A DNA stretch of 64,000 bases from DATDAH01 sp963845425 (GCA_963845425.1 CAWJSC010000017.1:310001-374000), one strand, 5' to 3'. Counted from the stretch's first letter, positions 25,828 through 34,314 are shown. Made by a program: numbers and translations. The notes: generated from the letters alone by a model not told the origin.

Positions 25828-26547
25828 ATGGAAGACCAGCCGACAGCCGCGGGACCCGACGATCCGACGGACCCGAACCCGCACGGAACCGAGCTGAGCT
25901 ACGAGCTCGACGAGTGGTCCACCGAGTCCCGGGAACTGCTCGACCGGCTCCTGACCACCAACGACGTGACCCACGCCTGGCAGGGGGGAACGCTCTCGGT
26001 GGCCGATGACGACGAGGGGCTGGTCGACGAGCTCATCGGCGAGGTCGAGGCCACCCTGTTGCCGGCCCTCGACCCCCAGGCCGAGAAGGTCGTCTACGAA
26101 GTGGCCGAGTGGTCGCCCGAGGATCGGGCCGACCTCACCGACGCCCTGGTCGAGGAGGGCGTGCGCTACGTCTTCGACGACATGGGTGACCTCGTCGTGG
26201 TGGCCATGGACGAGGACCGGGTCGACACGATCATCGACGAGCTCACCGACGAGGAGGACGAGGCCGACGACGGCCCGGTCGCCACCGACGTGCTCTCCGA
26301 GCTCTTCGTCGCGGCCGACAAGCTGCGCAAGAGCCCCCGGGACGCCCGAGCCATCACCGACGCCCGGGACCAGGCCGCCGCGGTCATCGCCCTGCCGCCG
26401 CCCTACGGCTTCGAGCGCCGGACGTGGGCCCAGGTCGGCCTGCGGGCCGGCGCCCTGCGCAAGGCCCTGGAGGACGACGCCCCCGACGACGACGTCGTGG
26501 TCGAGGCCGCGAGTGAGTTGCGGGACCTCCTCCACCCGATGGTCTGA
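25828..26547 (+). CDS. Acidic protein of unknown function with a duplicated domain
   Basis: 239 residues, very acidic, soluble. Two related units are visible: LSYELDEWSTESRELLDRLL to VDELIGEVEA (about residues 23-73) and VVYEVAEWSPEDRADLTDAL to VDTIIDELTDE (about 88-140). They share Y-E-x-x-E-W-S and the spacing of their helices and strands. A helical C-terminal part follows (FVAADKLRKSPRDARAI; YGFERRTWAQVGLRAGALRKAL). Each repeat could be a small ferredoxin-like or SPOR-like fold. The function is unknown; it is divergent from glpX. Confidence 0.75.
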   Translation: MEDQPTAAGPDDPTDPNPHGTELSYELDEWSTESRELLDRLLTTNDVTHAWQGGTLSVADDDEGLVDELIGEVEATLLPALDPQAEKVVYEVAEWSPEDRADLTDALVEEGVRYVFDDMGDLVVVAMDEDRVDTIIDELTDEEDEADDGPVATDVLSELFVAADKLRKSPRDARAITDARDQAAAVIALPPPYGFERRTWAQVGLRAGALRKALEDDAPDDDVVVEAASELRDLLHPMV

Positions 26548-26576
26548 GGCGACAGATGGGTGCTCCCGGCCAGGGG

Positions 26577-26582
26577 TAGCGT
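26577..26582 (+). promoter_or_regulatory. -10 element, leaderless
   Basis: TAGCGT, exactly six bases before GTG 26589. Confidence 0.5.
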
Positions 26583-26588
26583 GACCCG

Positions 26589-27299
26589 GTGATCCTGGCG
26601 GAGTTGGAGGTCTTCCACTCCCGGCCGATCGCGCCCACGCGGCGGGTGGCCCTGGGACGGCGCCACCTCCCGCTGCACCCCGCGCCCGGCTTCGGCGGGA
26701 TCCTCCTCGGCGGCATCGCCGCGGTCCACGTCGGTGACCTCGACCCCGACCTGGTCCCCGACCTGTACCGCCTGATCGACGATGTCGAGTACGGCCGGCG
26801 CGTGCCCCAGCCCCGGCTGCGCTACCGGTTCCAGACCGATCGCATCGGCCTGACCAAGAGCCGGCTGCGCCTGGTGGGCGACGGCGAGTCCATGCGATTC
26901 GACTTCGATGCCAAGGGCGCCCCCGCCCAGTACCTCCTCGGCGCGGTCTACGCCGGTGCGGCCCTGGCCTTCAGCGACCGCCGAGCGGTGCTCAACGCGG
27001 TGCGCAAGGGCCTGCGGTGGTCCGGCACCGTCGGTGCCGGGCTCATCGCCCACCTCGGCGGCGCCGCCGGGCCGGGAGCCTGGTCCCCTGAGGCCTTCGA
27101 GGACCCGGTGCGCTGGGCGCTCGGGGTCCTGGGCTTCGCCGACGGCCCCGACGGGGCCCTGGACCGTCGTCGCATCCAGAACCGCTTCCGCGAGCAGGCC
27201 CGCAGTGCCCACCCGGACCACGGCGGCACCGCGGTCGGCGCGGCCGAACGGCTCTCGGACCTGGCCGAGGCCCGCCGGATCCTGCTCGAGTCAGCGTGA
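26589..27299 (+). CDS. Protein with C-terminal J-domain-like segment
   Basis: 236 residues. The last about 60 residues look like a DnaJ J-domain: RIQNRFREQARSAHPDHGG has the HPD tripeptide after a basic helix, and AERLSDLAEARRILLES gives helix III. The first 170 residues match no family I know; they hold strands (LRYRFQTDRIGLTKSRLRLVGDG) and a Gly/Ala-rich middle. A J-domain would recruit DnaK to whatever the N-terminal part binds. Its stop overlaps the following GTG start (GTGA). Confidence 0.72.
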   Translation: MILAELEVFHSRPIAPTRRVALGRRHLPLHPAPGFGGILLGGIAAVHVGDLDPDLVPDLYRLIDDVEYGRRVPQPRLRYRFQTDRIGLTKSRLRLVGDGESMRFDFDAKGAPAQYLLGAVYAGAALAFSDRRAVLNAVRKGLRWSGTVGAGLIAHLGGAAGPGAWSPEAFEDPVRWALGVLGFADGPDGALDRRRIQNRFREQARSAHPDHGGTAVGAAERLSDLAEARRILLESA

Positions 27300-27859
27300 C
27301 GCCCGGCGCGCTGCTGCTCACCCCGGGCGCCGGATCGAACCGGGACAACCCGTCGCTGGTCGCCATCGAGGAGGCCGTCGCTCCGCTACCGACCGCCCGC
27401 GTCGACTTCCCGTACCGCAGGGAGGGGCGGAAGGCCCCGGACCGGGCCCCCAAGCTGATCGCCTGTGTGAACGAGGAGGCCGCGGCCCTGGCGGTCTCGG
27501 CGGGCGTCGAGCCCGGGAGCCTGGTCCTCGGGGGTCGCTCGATGGGGGGCCGCATGTGCTCCCTGGCGGTGGCCGCAGGGCTGCCCGCCGCCGGCCTGGT
27601 CCTGATCTGCTATCCGCTGCACCCGCCGGGCAAGCCCGAGAAGCTACGGGTCGACCACTTTCCCCGACTCGACCTGCCGTGCCTCTTCGTCTCGGGCACC
27701 AAGGACCCCTTCGGCACCCCGGAGGAGTTCGGGGCCCACCTGCCCGCTATCCCCGGCGACGTGACCGTCCACTGGATCGAGGGCAAGCGCCACGACCTCA
27801 AGAACGCCGAAGTCGAGATCGTCGGGGTGGTCACCACCTGGCTGGCCGGGCTGACCTGA
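27296..27859 (+). CDS. Alpha/beta hydrolase, KANL3/Tex30-like
   Basis: 187-residue compact hydrolase. Nucleophile Ser in GGRSMGGRM, acid in SGTKDPFGTPEEF and catalytic His in GKRHDLKN make a complete triad. LLLTPGAGSNRDNPSL near the start is the oxyanion region typical of this subfamily, which lacks a lid. Members are esterases of unknown natural substrate. Translationally coupled to the J-domain protein, so the two may share a process. Confidence 0.82.
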   Translation: MTPGALLLTPGAGSNRDNPSLVAIEEAVAPLPTARVDFPYRREGRKAPDRAPKLIACVNEEAAALAVSAGVEPGSLVLGGRSMGGRMCSLAVAAGLPAAGLVLICYPLHPPGKPEKLRVDHFPRLDLPCLFVSGTKDPFGTPEEFGAHLPAIPGDVTVHWIEGKRHDLKNAEVEIVGVVTTWLAGLT

Positions 27860-27871
27860 GCCGACCGCTCC

Positions 27872-29281
27872 TCAGCGGTCCTCGGGGTTGATGTCCTCGA
27901 GCTCCAGGTGGGCCGTCTCCGGATAGGCCACGACGATGAGCACGGCCAGCAGGGCGGGGCCGAGGGCCACCACCGGCATGGCCGCGGCCAGGCCGCCGGA
28001 CCGGTCCGAGAGGGCGCCCACGACCAGGAGGCCGACGGCCGATCCTGTGACCCCGAGGACGGTGATGAGCCCGTTGGCCCGGCCCCGAGCGGTCGTGGCG
28101 AACAACTCGGGTCCGTACACCCCGAGGGCGGGCACGGCGGCGGCGCCGATGATCGTGGCCGCGATCGAGAAGGCCCACAGCGCCCAGCCCTGGCTCAGGT
28201 ACATGGCCACGGTCAGGCCCACCCCGCCGGCCATCGCCACGGCCCCGACGATCCGCCGGCCGCGGAGGTCGGCGAGACGACCGCCGATCACGATGCCGAT
28301 GAACCCCGGGGTGTTGGTCAGGAGGGTGAAGGCGGTGATGCGGGCGGCGGAGAAGCCGAGGTCGTCGCGGAGGAAGTCATTGAGGAACTGCGAGGCGGGC
28401 GCGAAGAAGACCGAGGCGAGGAAGGCCGAGAAGGCCAGCAGCCAGAACCGGCGGCGGTGGGCGTGGGCCCGGGGGCGCTCGACGGCCGCCTCGAAGCGGG
28501 CGGACTCGGGCAGGCCCCGCAGGACCACCCGGGCGAAGGGGATGCCGAGCAGGGGCACGACGTAGAGCAGGCGCCACGACCAGGCCCCCAGGTCGGCCAG
28601 GGGCAGGAGCCACACCGCCATGCCCGAGCCCAGTGCGGCGGTCAGGGCCAGGATGCTCACGGTCCAGGCCCGGGAGTTCCGGGGCACGTGTTCGGCGGCC
28701 AGGATGGCGATGAGGAGACCCAGCGCGGTGGCGAGGCCGCGGGCCACGGTCTGGCTGACCCCCAGCCAGGCCAGGTTCGGGACCAGCGCCCCGGTTGCGG
28801 TCGCCGCGCAGACGCCGTAGGCGCTGATCCGGATCATTCGCCGCCGACCCAGGCGGTCGGCCGTTGCCACCAGCCCCAGGGCGATCAGCACGCCGACCCG
28901 GACCGTGGCGAGGGCCGTGCCCTGGGCCTTGTCGCTGGCCCCGAACTCGTCGGCGGCGAAGGTGATGGTCTGGGCGATGAGCGTGCCGGTGTACCCGGCG
29001 ATCAGGGTGAGGGCAGCCAGTGCGCTGAGGGCGACGGAGGTCGGGGCGTCGAAGCGGTCGGGCGGCATCCACCACGCCGCGTCCGCCCGGGGGTTCCGGA
29101 GCCGGTGGCGGACCGGCCAGCGGAACACGGCCCCCCAGCCGGGCATGGCCAGCTCGTAGTCGATGGTCTCGGTGACCTCGAGGCCGTCGGTGACCTCAGC
29201 TCTGGTCAGGGTCCGCTCATAGGCGAAGAACGGGCCTTCGGCGCAATCGAAGTGGTCCTCGCCCGTGGCCTCCTCGGCCAC
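27872..29281 (-). CDS. MFS transporter (sugar-porter-like)
   Basis: 469 residues, about 12 transmembrane helices after a hydrophilic N-terminal stretch of about 70 residues (GEDHFDCAEGPFFAYERTL). MFS motif A appears as ADRLGRRRM and again as GGRLADLRGRRIVG, with PESARFE after helix 6, as in the sugar/metabolite porter group. The substrate is unknown. GTG 29281 is the first usable start, but coding-like sequence continues upstream (DPDLPADRERLAALRAP), so the true start may be a rare codon further out. No leaderless promoter is clear. Confidence 0.8.
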   Translation of the reverse strand: MAEEATGEDHFDCAEGPFFAYERTLTRAEVTDGLEVTETIDYELAMPGWGAVFRWPVRHRLRNPRADAAWWMPPDRFDAPTSVALSALAALTLIAGYTGTLIAQTITFAADEFGASDKAQGTALATVRVGVLIALGLVATADRLGRRRMIRISAYGVCAATATGALVPNLAWLGVSQTVARGLATALGLLIAILAAEHVPRNSRAWTVSILALTAALGSGMAVWLLPLADLGAWSWRLLYVVPLLGIPFARVVLRGLPESARFEAAVERPRAHAHRRRFWLLAFSAFLASVFFAPASQFLNDFLRDDLGFSAARITAFTLLTNTPGFIGIVIGGRLADLRGRRIVGAVAMAGGVGLTVAMYLSQGWALWAFSIAATIIGAAAVPALGVYGPELFATTARGRANGLITVLGVTGSAVGLLVVGALSDRSGGLAAAMPVVALGPALLAVLIVVAYPETAHLELEDINPEDR

Positions 29282-29427
29282 GAGGTGGTCGTGGCGGGGG
29301 GCCCGGAGGGCGGCCAGCCGCTCCCGGTCGGCGGGGAGGTCGGGATCCAGGCGGTGAACGGTCGTGACGGTGCTGACGGTCGGGCCCCCGGATGATGCGG
29401 CCCGGGACGGGTCGCGACGGCCGGGAG

Positions 29428-29433
29428 CATACT
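29428..29433 (+). promoter_or_regulatory. -10 element, leaderless, for murA
   Basis: CATACT, exactly six bases before GTG 29440. Confidence 0.45.
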
Positions 29434-29439
29434 GGTGGG

Positions 29440-30687
29440 GTGAGTTCGCTGATCGTCCGTCCGAGCGGCCCCCTCGAGGGCACCATCCCCATCGGCGGCG
29501 CCAAGAACTCGGTGCTCAAGCTGATGGCGGCGACCGTCCTGGCCGAGGGCGACTACGTGCTGCGCAACGTGCCCGACATCGCGGACGTGGGTTGGATGGG
29601 CGAGTTGCTCGAGCACATGGGCCTCACCGTCGAGGTCGGCGACCACGAGCTGGCGATCCACTCGCCGGCCGACATCACTCCCGAAGCGCCCTACGAGCTG
29701 GTCGAGAAGATGCGGGCCAGCATCGTCGTCCTCGGCCCGCTCCTGGCCCGCTTCGGCGAGGCCCGCGTCGCCCTGCCGGGCGGTGACGACTTCGGCTCCC
29801 GCCCGATCGACATGCACCTGAAGGCGTTGGAGGCGTTGGGTGCCGAGGTGGAGATGGAGCACGGCTACGTGACGGCCCGGGCCGCCCAGCTGACCGGCGC
29901 CCGCATCCTGCTCGAGTTCCCCAGCGTGGGCGCCACCGAGAACGCCCTGATGGCCGCGGTCCTGGCCAAGGGCACGACGGTGATCGACAACGCCGCCCGT
30001 GAGCCCGAACTGGCCGATCTGGCCACCCTCCTGAACCGGATGGGCGCCCAGATCCGGGGTGCCGGCTCCTCCACGATGACCGTGGAAGGGGTGGAGGCCC
30101 TGCACCCGGTCGAGCACACGGTCGTCGCCGACCGGATCGAGGCCGCCACCTTCCTGGCCGCGGTGGGCATCGCCGGGGGTGAGGTCATCCTCGAGGGGGC
30201 CGTGCCGGACCACATGACCATGCTCGTGCAGAAGGTCGGCGAGATGGGCATGCGTTGCTCACCCGACGGGGGCGGGCTGTGGGTGCTGGCCCGGCCCCCG
30301 TTGCGCTCGGTCGACGTGTCCACCCTGCCCTACCCCGGCCTGGCGACGGACTACAAGCCGCTGCTGGTGGCCATGCTCACGGTGGCCGACGGGGTGGGCA
30401 TCGTCACCGAGAACCTCTTCGCCGGACGGTTCCGCTATGTGGACGAGCTGGTGCGCATGGGGGCCGACATCCGCACCGAGAGCCACCACGCCGTCGTGCG
30501 CGGCGTACCCCGCCTGTCGGGCGCCCCGGTGCGGGCTCCTGACATCCGCGCCGGTGCCGCGCTGGCCCTGGCCGGCCTGGCGGCGGAGGGTGAGACCGTC
30601 GTGGCCGACGCCGACCACATCGACCGGGGCTACGAGGACTTCGTCGGCAAGCTCACCGCGGTCGGCGCCGACATTCATCACACTTGA
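29440..30687 (+). CDS. murA: UDP-N-acetylglucosamine 1-carboxyvinyltransferase
   Basis: First committed step of peptidoglycan synthesis: transfers enolpyruvate from PEP to UDP-GlcNAc. 415 residues. IGGAKNSVLKL near the start and the active-site loop PGGDDFGSRP are diagnostic. The residue equal to E. coli Cys115 is Asp116, as in mycobacteria, so intrinsic fosfomycin resistance is expected. GTG 29440 follows a leaderless -10. The TGA is embedded in a short repeat (GACTGGCTTCGC, from 30686). Confidence 0.95.
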   Translation: MSSLIVRPSGPLEGTIPIGGAKNSVLKLMAATVLAEGDYVLRNVPDIADVGWMGELLEHMGLTVEVGDHELAIHSPADITPEAPYELVEKMRASIVVLGPLLARFGEARVALPGGDDFGSRPIDMHLKALEALGAEVEMEHGYVTARAAQLTGARILLEFPSVGATENALMAAVLAKGTTVIDNAAREPELADLATLLNRMGAQIRGAGSSTMTVEGVEALHPVEHTVVADRIEAATFLAAVGIAGGEVILEGAVPDHMTMLVQKVGEMGMRCSPDGGGLWVLARPPLRSVDVSTLPYPGLATDYKPLLVAMLTVADGVGIVTENLFAGRFRYVDELVRMGADIRTESHHAVVRGVPRLSGAPVRAPDIRAGAALALAGLAAEGETVVADADHIDRGYEDFVGKLTAVGADIHHT

Positions 30688-30765
30688 CTGGCTTCGCTCC
30701 GCTCAGCACGTCGGGCGCCTCCCTCGTGGAACGTCGTGTCTGCTGCTCCGCTGCGCAGCGTCACT
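30686..30765. repeat. Interspersed repeat between murA and a small gene
   Basis: GACTGGCTTCGCTCCGCTCAGC (30686-30707, written here as a description of 22 bases with base GACTGGCTTCGC) also begins the hairpin at 54212. Further on, the complement of about 30738-30765 reads TGACGCTGCGCAGCGGAGCAGC, which matches the start of the 68-bp unit near 50005. So two known repeat pieces sit at this convergent junction. Confidence 0.5.
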
Positions 30766-30772
30766 GGGGGAG

Positions 30773-30922
30773 TCAGGGGTCGGGGTCCTGGGCTGCCTTC
30801 TGGCGGGCCTGTTCCTGGGTGGCGCGGCGGTTGGCCACCACGAGCAGGACGGCCACCAGCAGGAGGGGGACGGCGACCATTGCGATCTCGTCCCAGCCGC
30901 CCTGATGGGCCAGTGTGACCAC
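30773..30922 (-). CDS. Small single-pass membrane protein
   Basis: 49 residues: a short outside segment (MVTLAHQGGWDEIA), one helix (MVAVPLLLVAVLLVVANRR) and a charged cytoplasmic tail (ATQEQARQKAAQDPDP). Positive residues after the helix predict N-out, C-in. GTG 30922 is chosen because TACGGT lies exactly six bases upstream on this strand. No ribosome-binding site. Function unknown; proteins of this size and layout occur widely in actinobacteria. Confidence 0.65.
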   Translation of the reverse strand: MVTLAHQGGWDEIAMVAVPLLLVAVLLVVANRRATQEQARQKAAQDPDP

Positions 30923-30928
30923 GTGCAC

Positions 30929-30934
30929 ACCGTA
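30929..30934 (-). promoter_or_regulatory. -10 element, leaderless, for the small membrane protein
   Basis: TACGGT on the minus strand, exactly six bases before GTG 30922. Confidence 0.45.
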
Positions 30935-30983
30935 CGGGGGGAAGCGCACGGCCCCGTACTCGGTTGCAACAGGGGCACACCCG

Positions 30984-30989
30984 TACACT
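30984..30989 (+). promoter_or_regulatory. Candidate -10 element for the Nfu gene
   Basis: TACACT. Transcription would start near 30996, leaving a short leader that contains GAGGAG (31004-31009), six bases before GTG 31016. So this gene is leadered, with a good ribosome-binding site. Confidence 0.4.
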
Positions 30990-31015
30990 CGTCGTGACGT
31001 CTCGAGGAGCGCCCC

Positions 31016-31282
31016 GTGTCCGACAACCCGCTGGATGAGAAGGTCCGCGAGACCATCGAGGCCATCCGCCCGGCCGTGCAGGCCGACGGCGGCGACATCG
31101 TGTTCCACGGCGTGGACGAGAACGGCACGGTGAGCGTCGAGCTGGTGGGGGCCTGCGTGTCCTGCCCGGCCTCGACCCTCACCCTCAAGGCCGGCATCGA
31201 GCGGATCCTCATGGACCGGGTCGAGGGCGTGACCGCCGTCCGGGACGTCGCCGAGGACGACGAGACCCTCCTCAGCCTGTAA
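31016..31282 (+). CDS. NifU C-terminal-domain (Nfu) iron-sulfur carrier
   Basis: 88 residues, just the Nfu domain. Binds an Fe-S cluster between two subunits via Cys47 and Cys50 (GACVSCPAS) and passes it to target proteins. IRPAVQADGGDIVF is the family start. The usual Nfu N-terminal domain is absent here but is encoded by itself at 40954. The next gene, meaB, follows after five bases. Confidence 0.92.
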   Translation: MSDNPLDEKVRETIEAIRPAVQADGGDIVFHGVDENGTVSVELVGACVSCPASTLTLKAGIERILMDRVEGVTAVRDVAEDDETLLSL

Positions 31283-31286
31283 CCGT

Positions 31287-32231
31287 GTGGGTGTGACGGG
31301 GGACGCGGCGCAGCTGCTGGAGCGGGCCCGGGCCGGCGACCGCTCGGCGTTGGCACGGCTCCTGTCGGTGGTGGAGCGGGGCGGCGAACGCGCCCGCCTC
31401 GTCGGCCGCCTGGCCCATACGGCGACCGGTTCGGCGCACACCGTCGGCGTCACCGGGCCGCCCGGGGCGGGCAAGTCGACGCTGACCTCGGCCCTCGTGC
31501 AGGTCGTCCGCGACGCCGGCCACCGCATCGCCGTCCTGGCGGTGGACCCCTCCTCGCCCTTCACCGGTGGCGCCATCCTGGGCGACCGGGTGCGCATGGG
31601 CGACCACGCGCTGGACGACGACGTCTTCATCCGGTCGATGGCCTCTCGGGGGCACCTCGGGGGCCTGTCGCTGGCGGCCCCGGAGGCCGTCCGGGTGCTC
31701 GACGCCGTCGGCTTCGGGTTCGTGGTGGTCGAGACGGTGGGGGTCGGCCAGGTCGAGGTCGAAGTGGCGGGGGAGACCGACACCACCGTGGTGGTCGTCA
31801 ACCCCGGCTGGGGCGACGCGGTGCAGGCCAACAAGGCCGGCCTGCTCGAGGTGGCCGACGTCTTCTGCGTCAACAAGGCCGACCGGCCCGGGGCCGCCGA
31901 GGCCCGTCGGGATCTGGAGCAGATGCTGGACATGAGCGCCCAGGGGGACTGGCGCCCTCCGGTCGTGGACACCGTGGCCACCGACGGCACCGGCGTGGCC
32001 CACCTGTGGGCTGCGGTGCTGGCCCACCGGGACGCCATGACGGCCAATGGCCGACTCGACCGGGAACGGGCCGAGCGGGTCCGGGTCGAGGTCCGGCGCA
32101 TCCTGGCCCGCCGCCTGATCGAACAGGCCGAGGCCCGGGCCGTGGGTGATGCCTTCGATGCCGCCTGCGCGGCCGTGGTGGCGGGTGCGGTCGACCCCTG
32201 GGAAGCGGCCGACCGCCTGCTCGCCGACTAG
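31287..32231 (+). CDS. meaB: MeaB/ArgK-type GTPase (methylmalonyl-CoA mutase chaperone)
   Basis: 314-residue G3E-family GTPase that loads and protects the cobalamin of methylmalonyl-CoA mutase-type enzymes. Walker A GPPGAGKST at 57-65; DPSSPFTGGAILGDRVRM and ETVGVGQVEVEVAGETD are MeaB signatures; NKAD gives guanine specificity. No mutase gene is in the window. It may share a transcript with the Nfu gene. GTG 31287 or in-frame GTG 31293 are both possible. Confidence 0.9.
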   Translation: MGVTGDAAQLLERARAGDRSALARLLSVVERGGERARLVGRLAHTATGSAHTVGVTGPPGAGKSTLTSALVQVVRDAGHRIAVLAVDPSSPFTGGAILGDRVRMGDHALDDDVFIRSMASRGHLGGLSLAAPEAVRVLDAVGFGFVVVETVGVGQVEVEVAGETDTTVVVVNPGWGDAVQANKAGLLEVADVFCVNKADRPGAAEARRDLEQMLDMSAQGDWRPPVVDTVATDGTGVAHLWAAVLAHRDAMTANGRLDRERAERVRVEVRRILARRLIEQAEARAVGDAFDAACAAVVAGAVDPWEAADRLLAD

Positions 32232-32263
32232 TTCCGGAAGCGGTTCGGTCGGTCGTCGCTGGC

Positions 32264-32269
32264 TAGCGT
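32264..32269 (+). promoter_or_regulatory. -10 element, leaderless
   Basis: TAGCGT, exactly six bases before ATG 32276. Confidence 0.5.
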
Positions 32270-32275
32270 CCGGCC

Positions 32276-33094
32276 ATGACCGAGACGCCCGAGGAGCTGG
32301 TCCACGTCGAGCGGGGCGACGACGGTGTGGCCGTGCTCACCCTGCGCCACGGCAAGGTGAACGCCCTCAGCGTCGCCCTCCTGCAGCAGCTGCAGGCCGC
32401 CGCCGAGGGCCTGGCCGCCGACCCCCCCGGAGCCGTGATCGTCACCGGCGGCGACCGGATCTTCGCGGCCGGGGCTCAGATCACCGAGTTCCTGGACGAC
32501 GCCGACGCGCTCCCGTCGCGGGTGGCGGACCGCAACCGCCTCACCGCCCAGGGCCACGCCTTCCTCACGGCCCTCAACGCGGTGGCCGCGATCCCCCGGG
32601 CGACCATCGCCGAGGTGGCGGGCTTCGCCCTCGGTGGCGGCTGTGAGCTGGCCCTGGCCTGCGACTTCCGCATCGCCTCGGACCGGGCCAAGCTCGGTCA
32701 GCCCGAGATCCTCCTGGGGATCATCCCGGGCGGTGGGGGCACGCAGCGCCTCGCCCGTCTGGTGGGTCCGGCCAAGGCGAAGGACCTGGTCTTCACCGGT
32801 CGTCAGGTGGGCGCCGAGGAGGCCCTGGCCATGGGCCTGGTCGACGAGGTGGTGCCCGCGGCGGGGCTGTCCGCCCACGTCCGGGCCAAGGCGGCCGAGT
32901 TGGCCCGGGGGGCGGTGGTCGCCCAGGCCCTGGCCAAGCGGGCGATCGACGAGGGGCTCGACCGCAGCCTGGCCGAAGGCCTCACCCTCGAACAGGAGCT
33001 GTTCCTGGCCTCCTTCGCCACCGACGACGCCGCCACCGGGGTCAACAGCTTCCTGGAGCACGGTCCGGGCCAGGCCACCTTCACCGGGACCTGA
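32276..33094 (+). CDS. Enoyl-CoA hydratase/isomerase family protein
   Basis: 272-residue crotonase-fold enzyme. Oxyanion-hole peptides are FAAGAQITEF and FALGGGCELALACDFRIAS. The catalytic glutamates lie in GQPEILLGIIPGGGGTQRL, as in true hydratases, so hydration of enoyl-CoA in beta-oxidation is likely. Leaderless promoter at 32264. It converges on the protease cluster across a TTCTGG-type hairpin. Confidence 0.88.
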   Translation: MTETPEELVHVERGDDGVAVLTLRHGKVNALSVALLQQLQAAAEGLAADPPGAVIVTGGDRIFAAGAQITEFLDDADALPSRVADRNRLTAQGHAFLTALNAVAAIPRATIAEVAGFALGGGCELALACDFRIASDRAKLGQPEILLGIIPGGGGTQRLARLVGPAKAKDLVFTGRQVGAEEALAMGLVDEVVPAAGLSAHVRAKAAELARGAVVAQALAKRAIDEGLDRSLAEGLTLEQELFLASFATDDAATGVNSFLEHGPGQATFTGT

Positions 33095-33106
33095 CGGGTC
33101 CCCGCG

Positions 33107-33153
33107 TACTGGCGCCCGATGTCGGGCCGGGGCACCAGGCTGAGGCGCCAGAA
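33107..33153. repeat. Hairpin, TTCTGG type, between convergent genes
   Basis: TACTGGCGCC (33107-33116) pairs with GGCGCCAGAA (33144-33153), eight exact base pairs in the core. On the minus strand it reads TTCTGGCGCCT, the same base as the hairpin at 40293. The 27-base interior can fold further (CCTGGTGCC with GGGGCACCAGG-like sequence). It lies seven bases before the protease stop. Confidence 0.6.
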
Positions 33154-33159
33154 CCGTGG

Positions 33160-34276
33160 TCAGACGTTGATGTTGATCGCCTTCACGATGCTGGTGCCGA
33201 CGGCGTTGACGGCCCGGACCTCGATGCGCCGGGGCCCCTGGGGCAGGTTCCGCAGGCGGAACGAGGCCTGGTTGCCGAGGACGCCGTGGTCGCGTCCCAG
33301 CGAGGGCACGGCGACGCGGAAGCGGGTGATGGCCGTGCCGCCGTCGAAGACCGGCGGGCGCCAGGTGATCCGGAACGAGTTGCCGGAGACCCGCTGGGCC
33401 CGCACGTTGGTCACCGGGTTGGGCGCCGTGTCCGGGTCGAGGTAGGGGTTGATGAAGCTCGTGTAGTGGGCGAGGCGCGTGTAGACGCCGGGGAACTTCG
33501 CCCGCGCACAACCGACACCCCAACTGACCACGCCCACCTGGATCCAGTCGGGGCCATCGGGCACGAAGAACGGCCCGCCGCTGTCGCCCTGGCAGCTGTC
33601 CTGGCCCCCGCCGAGCTCGCCGGCGCACAGCATCTGGGTCGCGTTGTAGGTGAAGGCCTGGTAGGCCGACGCGCAGTCGGCGTTGGTCCGGATGGGGACC
33701 TCGACCTCGTGGAGGACGAAGGGGAAGTTGGAGCCGTTGGCCGACGCGGTTCCCCCAGCCCGTGACGGTCGCGATCGTGTCCTGGTCCCAGAGGTCGGCC
33801 TGGCCGGCCTGGACGGTGGGAATGACCGCCTCGGCGCGTTCCCCGCCGAGCTGGATGATGCCGACGTCGTTGGCGTAGGTGTCCGGGTTGAAGCCGGGGT
33901 GGGTGCGGATGCGGCGGGCCGGGAGGCGGGCGCCGCCCCCGCCGGGAGCCAGCGTGTGCGTCCCGACGAGCACGTCGATCTGGGTCGCGGTGAAGTCGAC
34001 GAGGCAGTGCGCCGCAGTGAGGACGGTGTCGGGGGAGATGAGCGAGCCGCCGCAGAACTGGGCCTGGTAGCGGTTGCTGATGCGACGCTGGAGCAGCGCG
34101 ACCTGGAAGGGGTACTCGCCTTGGCCGGCGGGCTGCCCGCCGACGATCTCGGTGTCGTCGCTCGGGGCCGGAGCCGGCGCGGCCTGACCCGAGGCCGCGG
34201 CGGCGGGGAGGAGCAGAGCGAGGACGAGCAGGGGCGCGAGCAGGAGGCGGGAGCGGCCGGTCACCGCGGAGATCAT
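33160..34276 (-). CDS. Secreted trypsin-like serine protease 1, frame broken at a G run
   Basis: S1 protease with signal peptide (MISAVTGRSRLLLAPLLVLALLLPAAAASGQ) and mature IVGG start (TEIVGGQPAG). Catalytic His in TAAHC, Asp in ANDVGIIQL, Ser in CQGDSGGP. A fibronectin-III-like domain follows (SFRITWRPPVFDGGTAITRF to VRAVNAVGTSIVKAI). Between GWG and the conserved strand NFPFVLHEVEVPI the frame shifts. One G too many in the five-G run at 33752-33756 explains it, and removing it restores 371 residues that align with the next two proteases. It is either a sequencing slip or a recent mutation. Confidence 0.8.
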
Positions 34277-34314
34277 GCCAGGGAGTTCGACCGAAGTCCG
34301 ACCGTCGACCGCGA

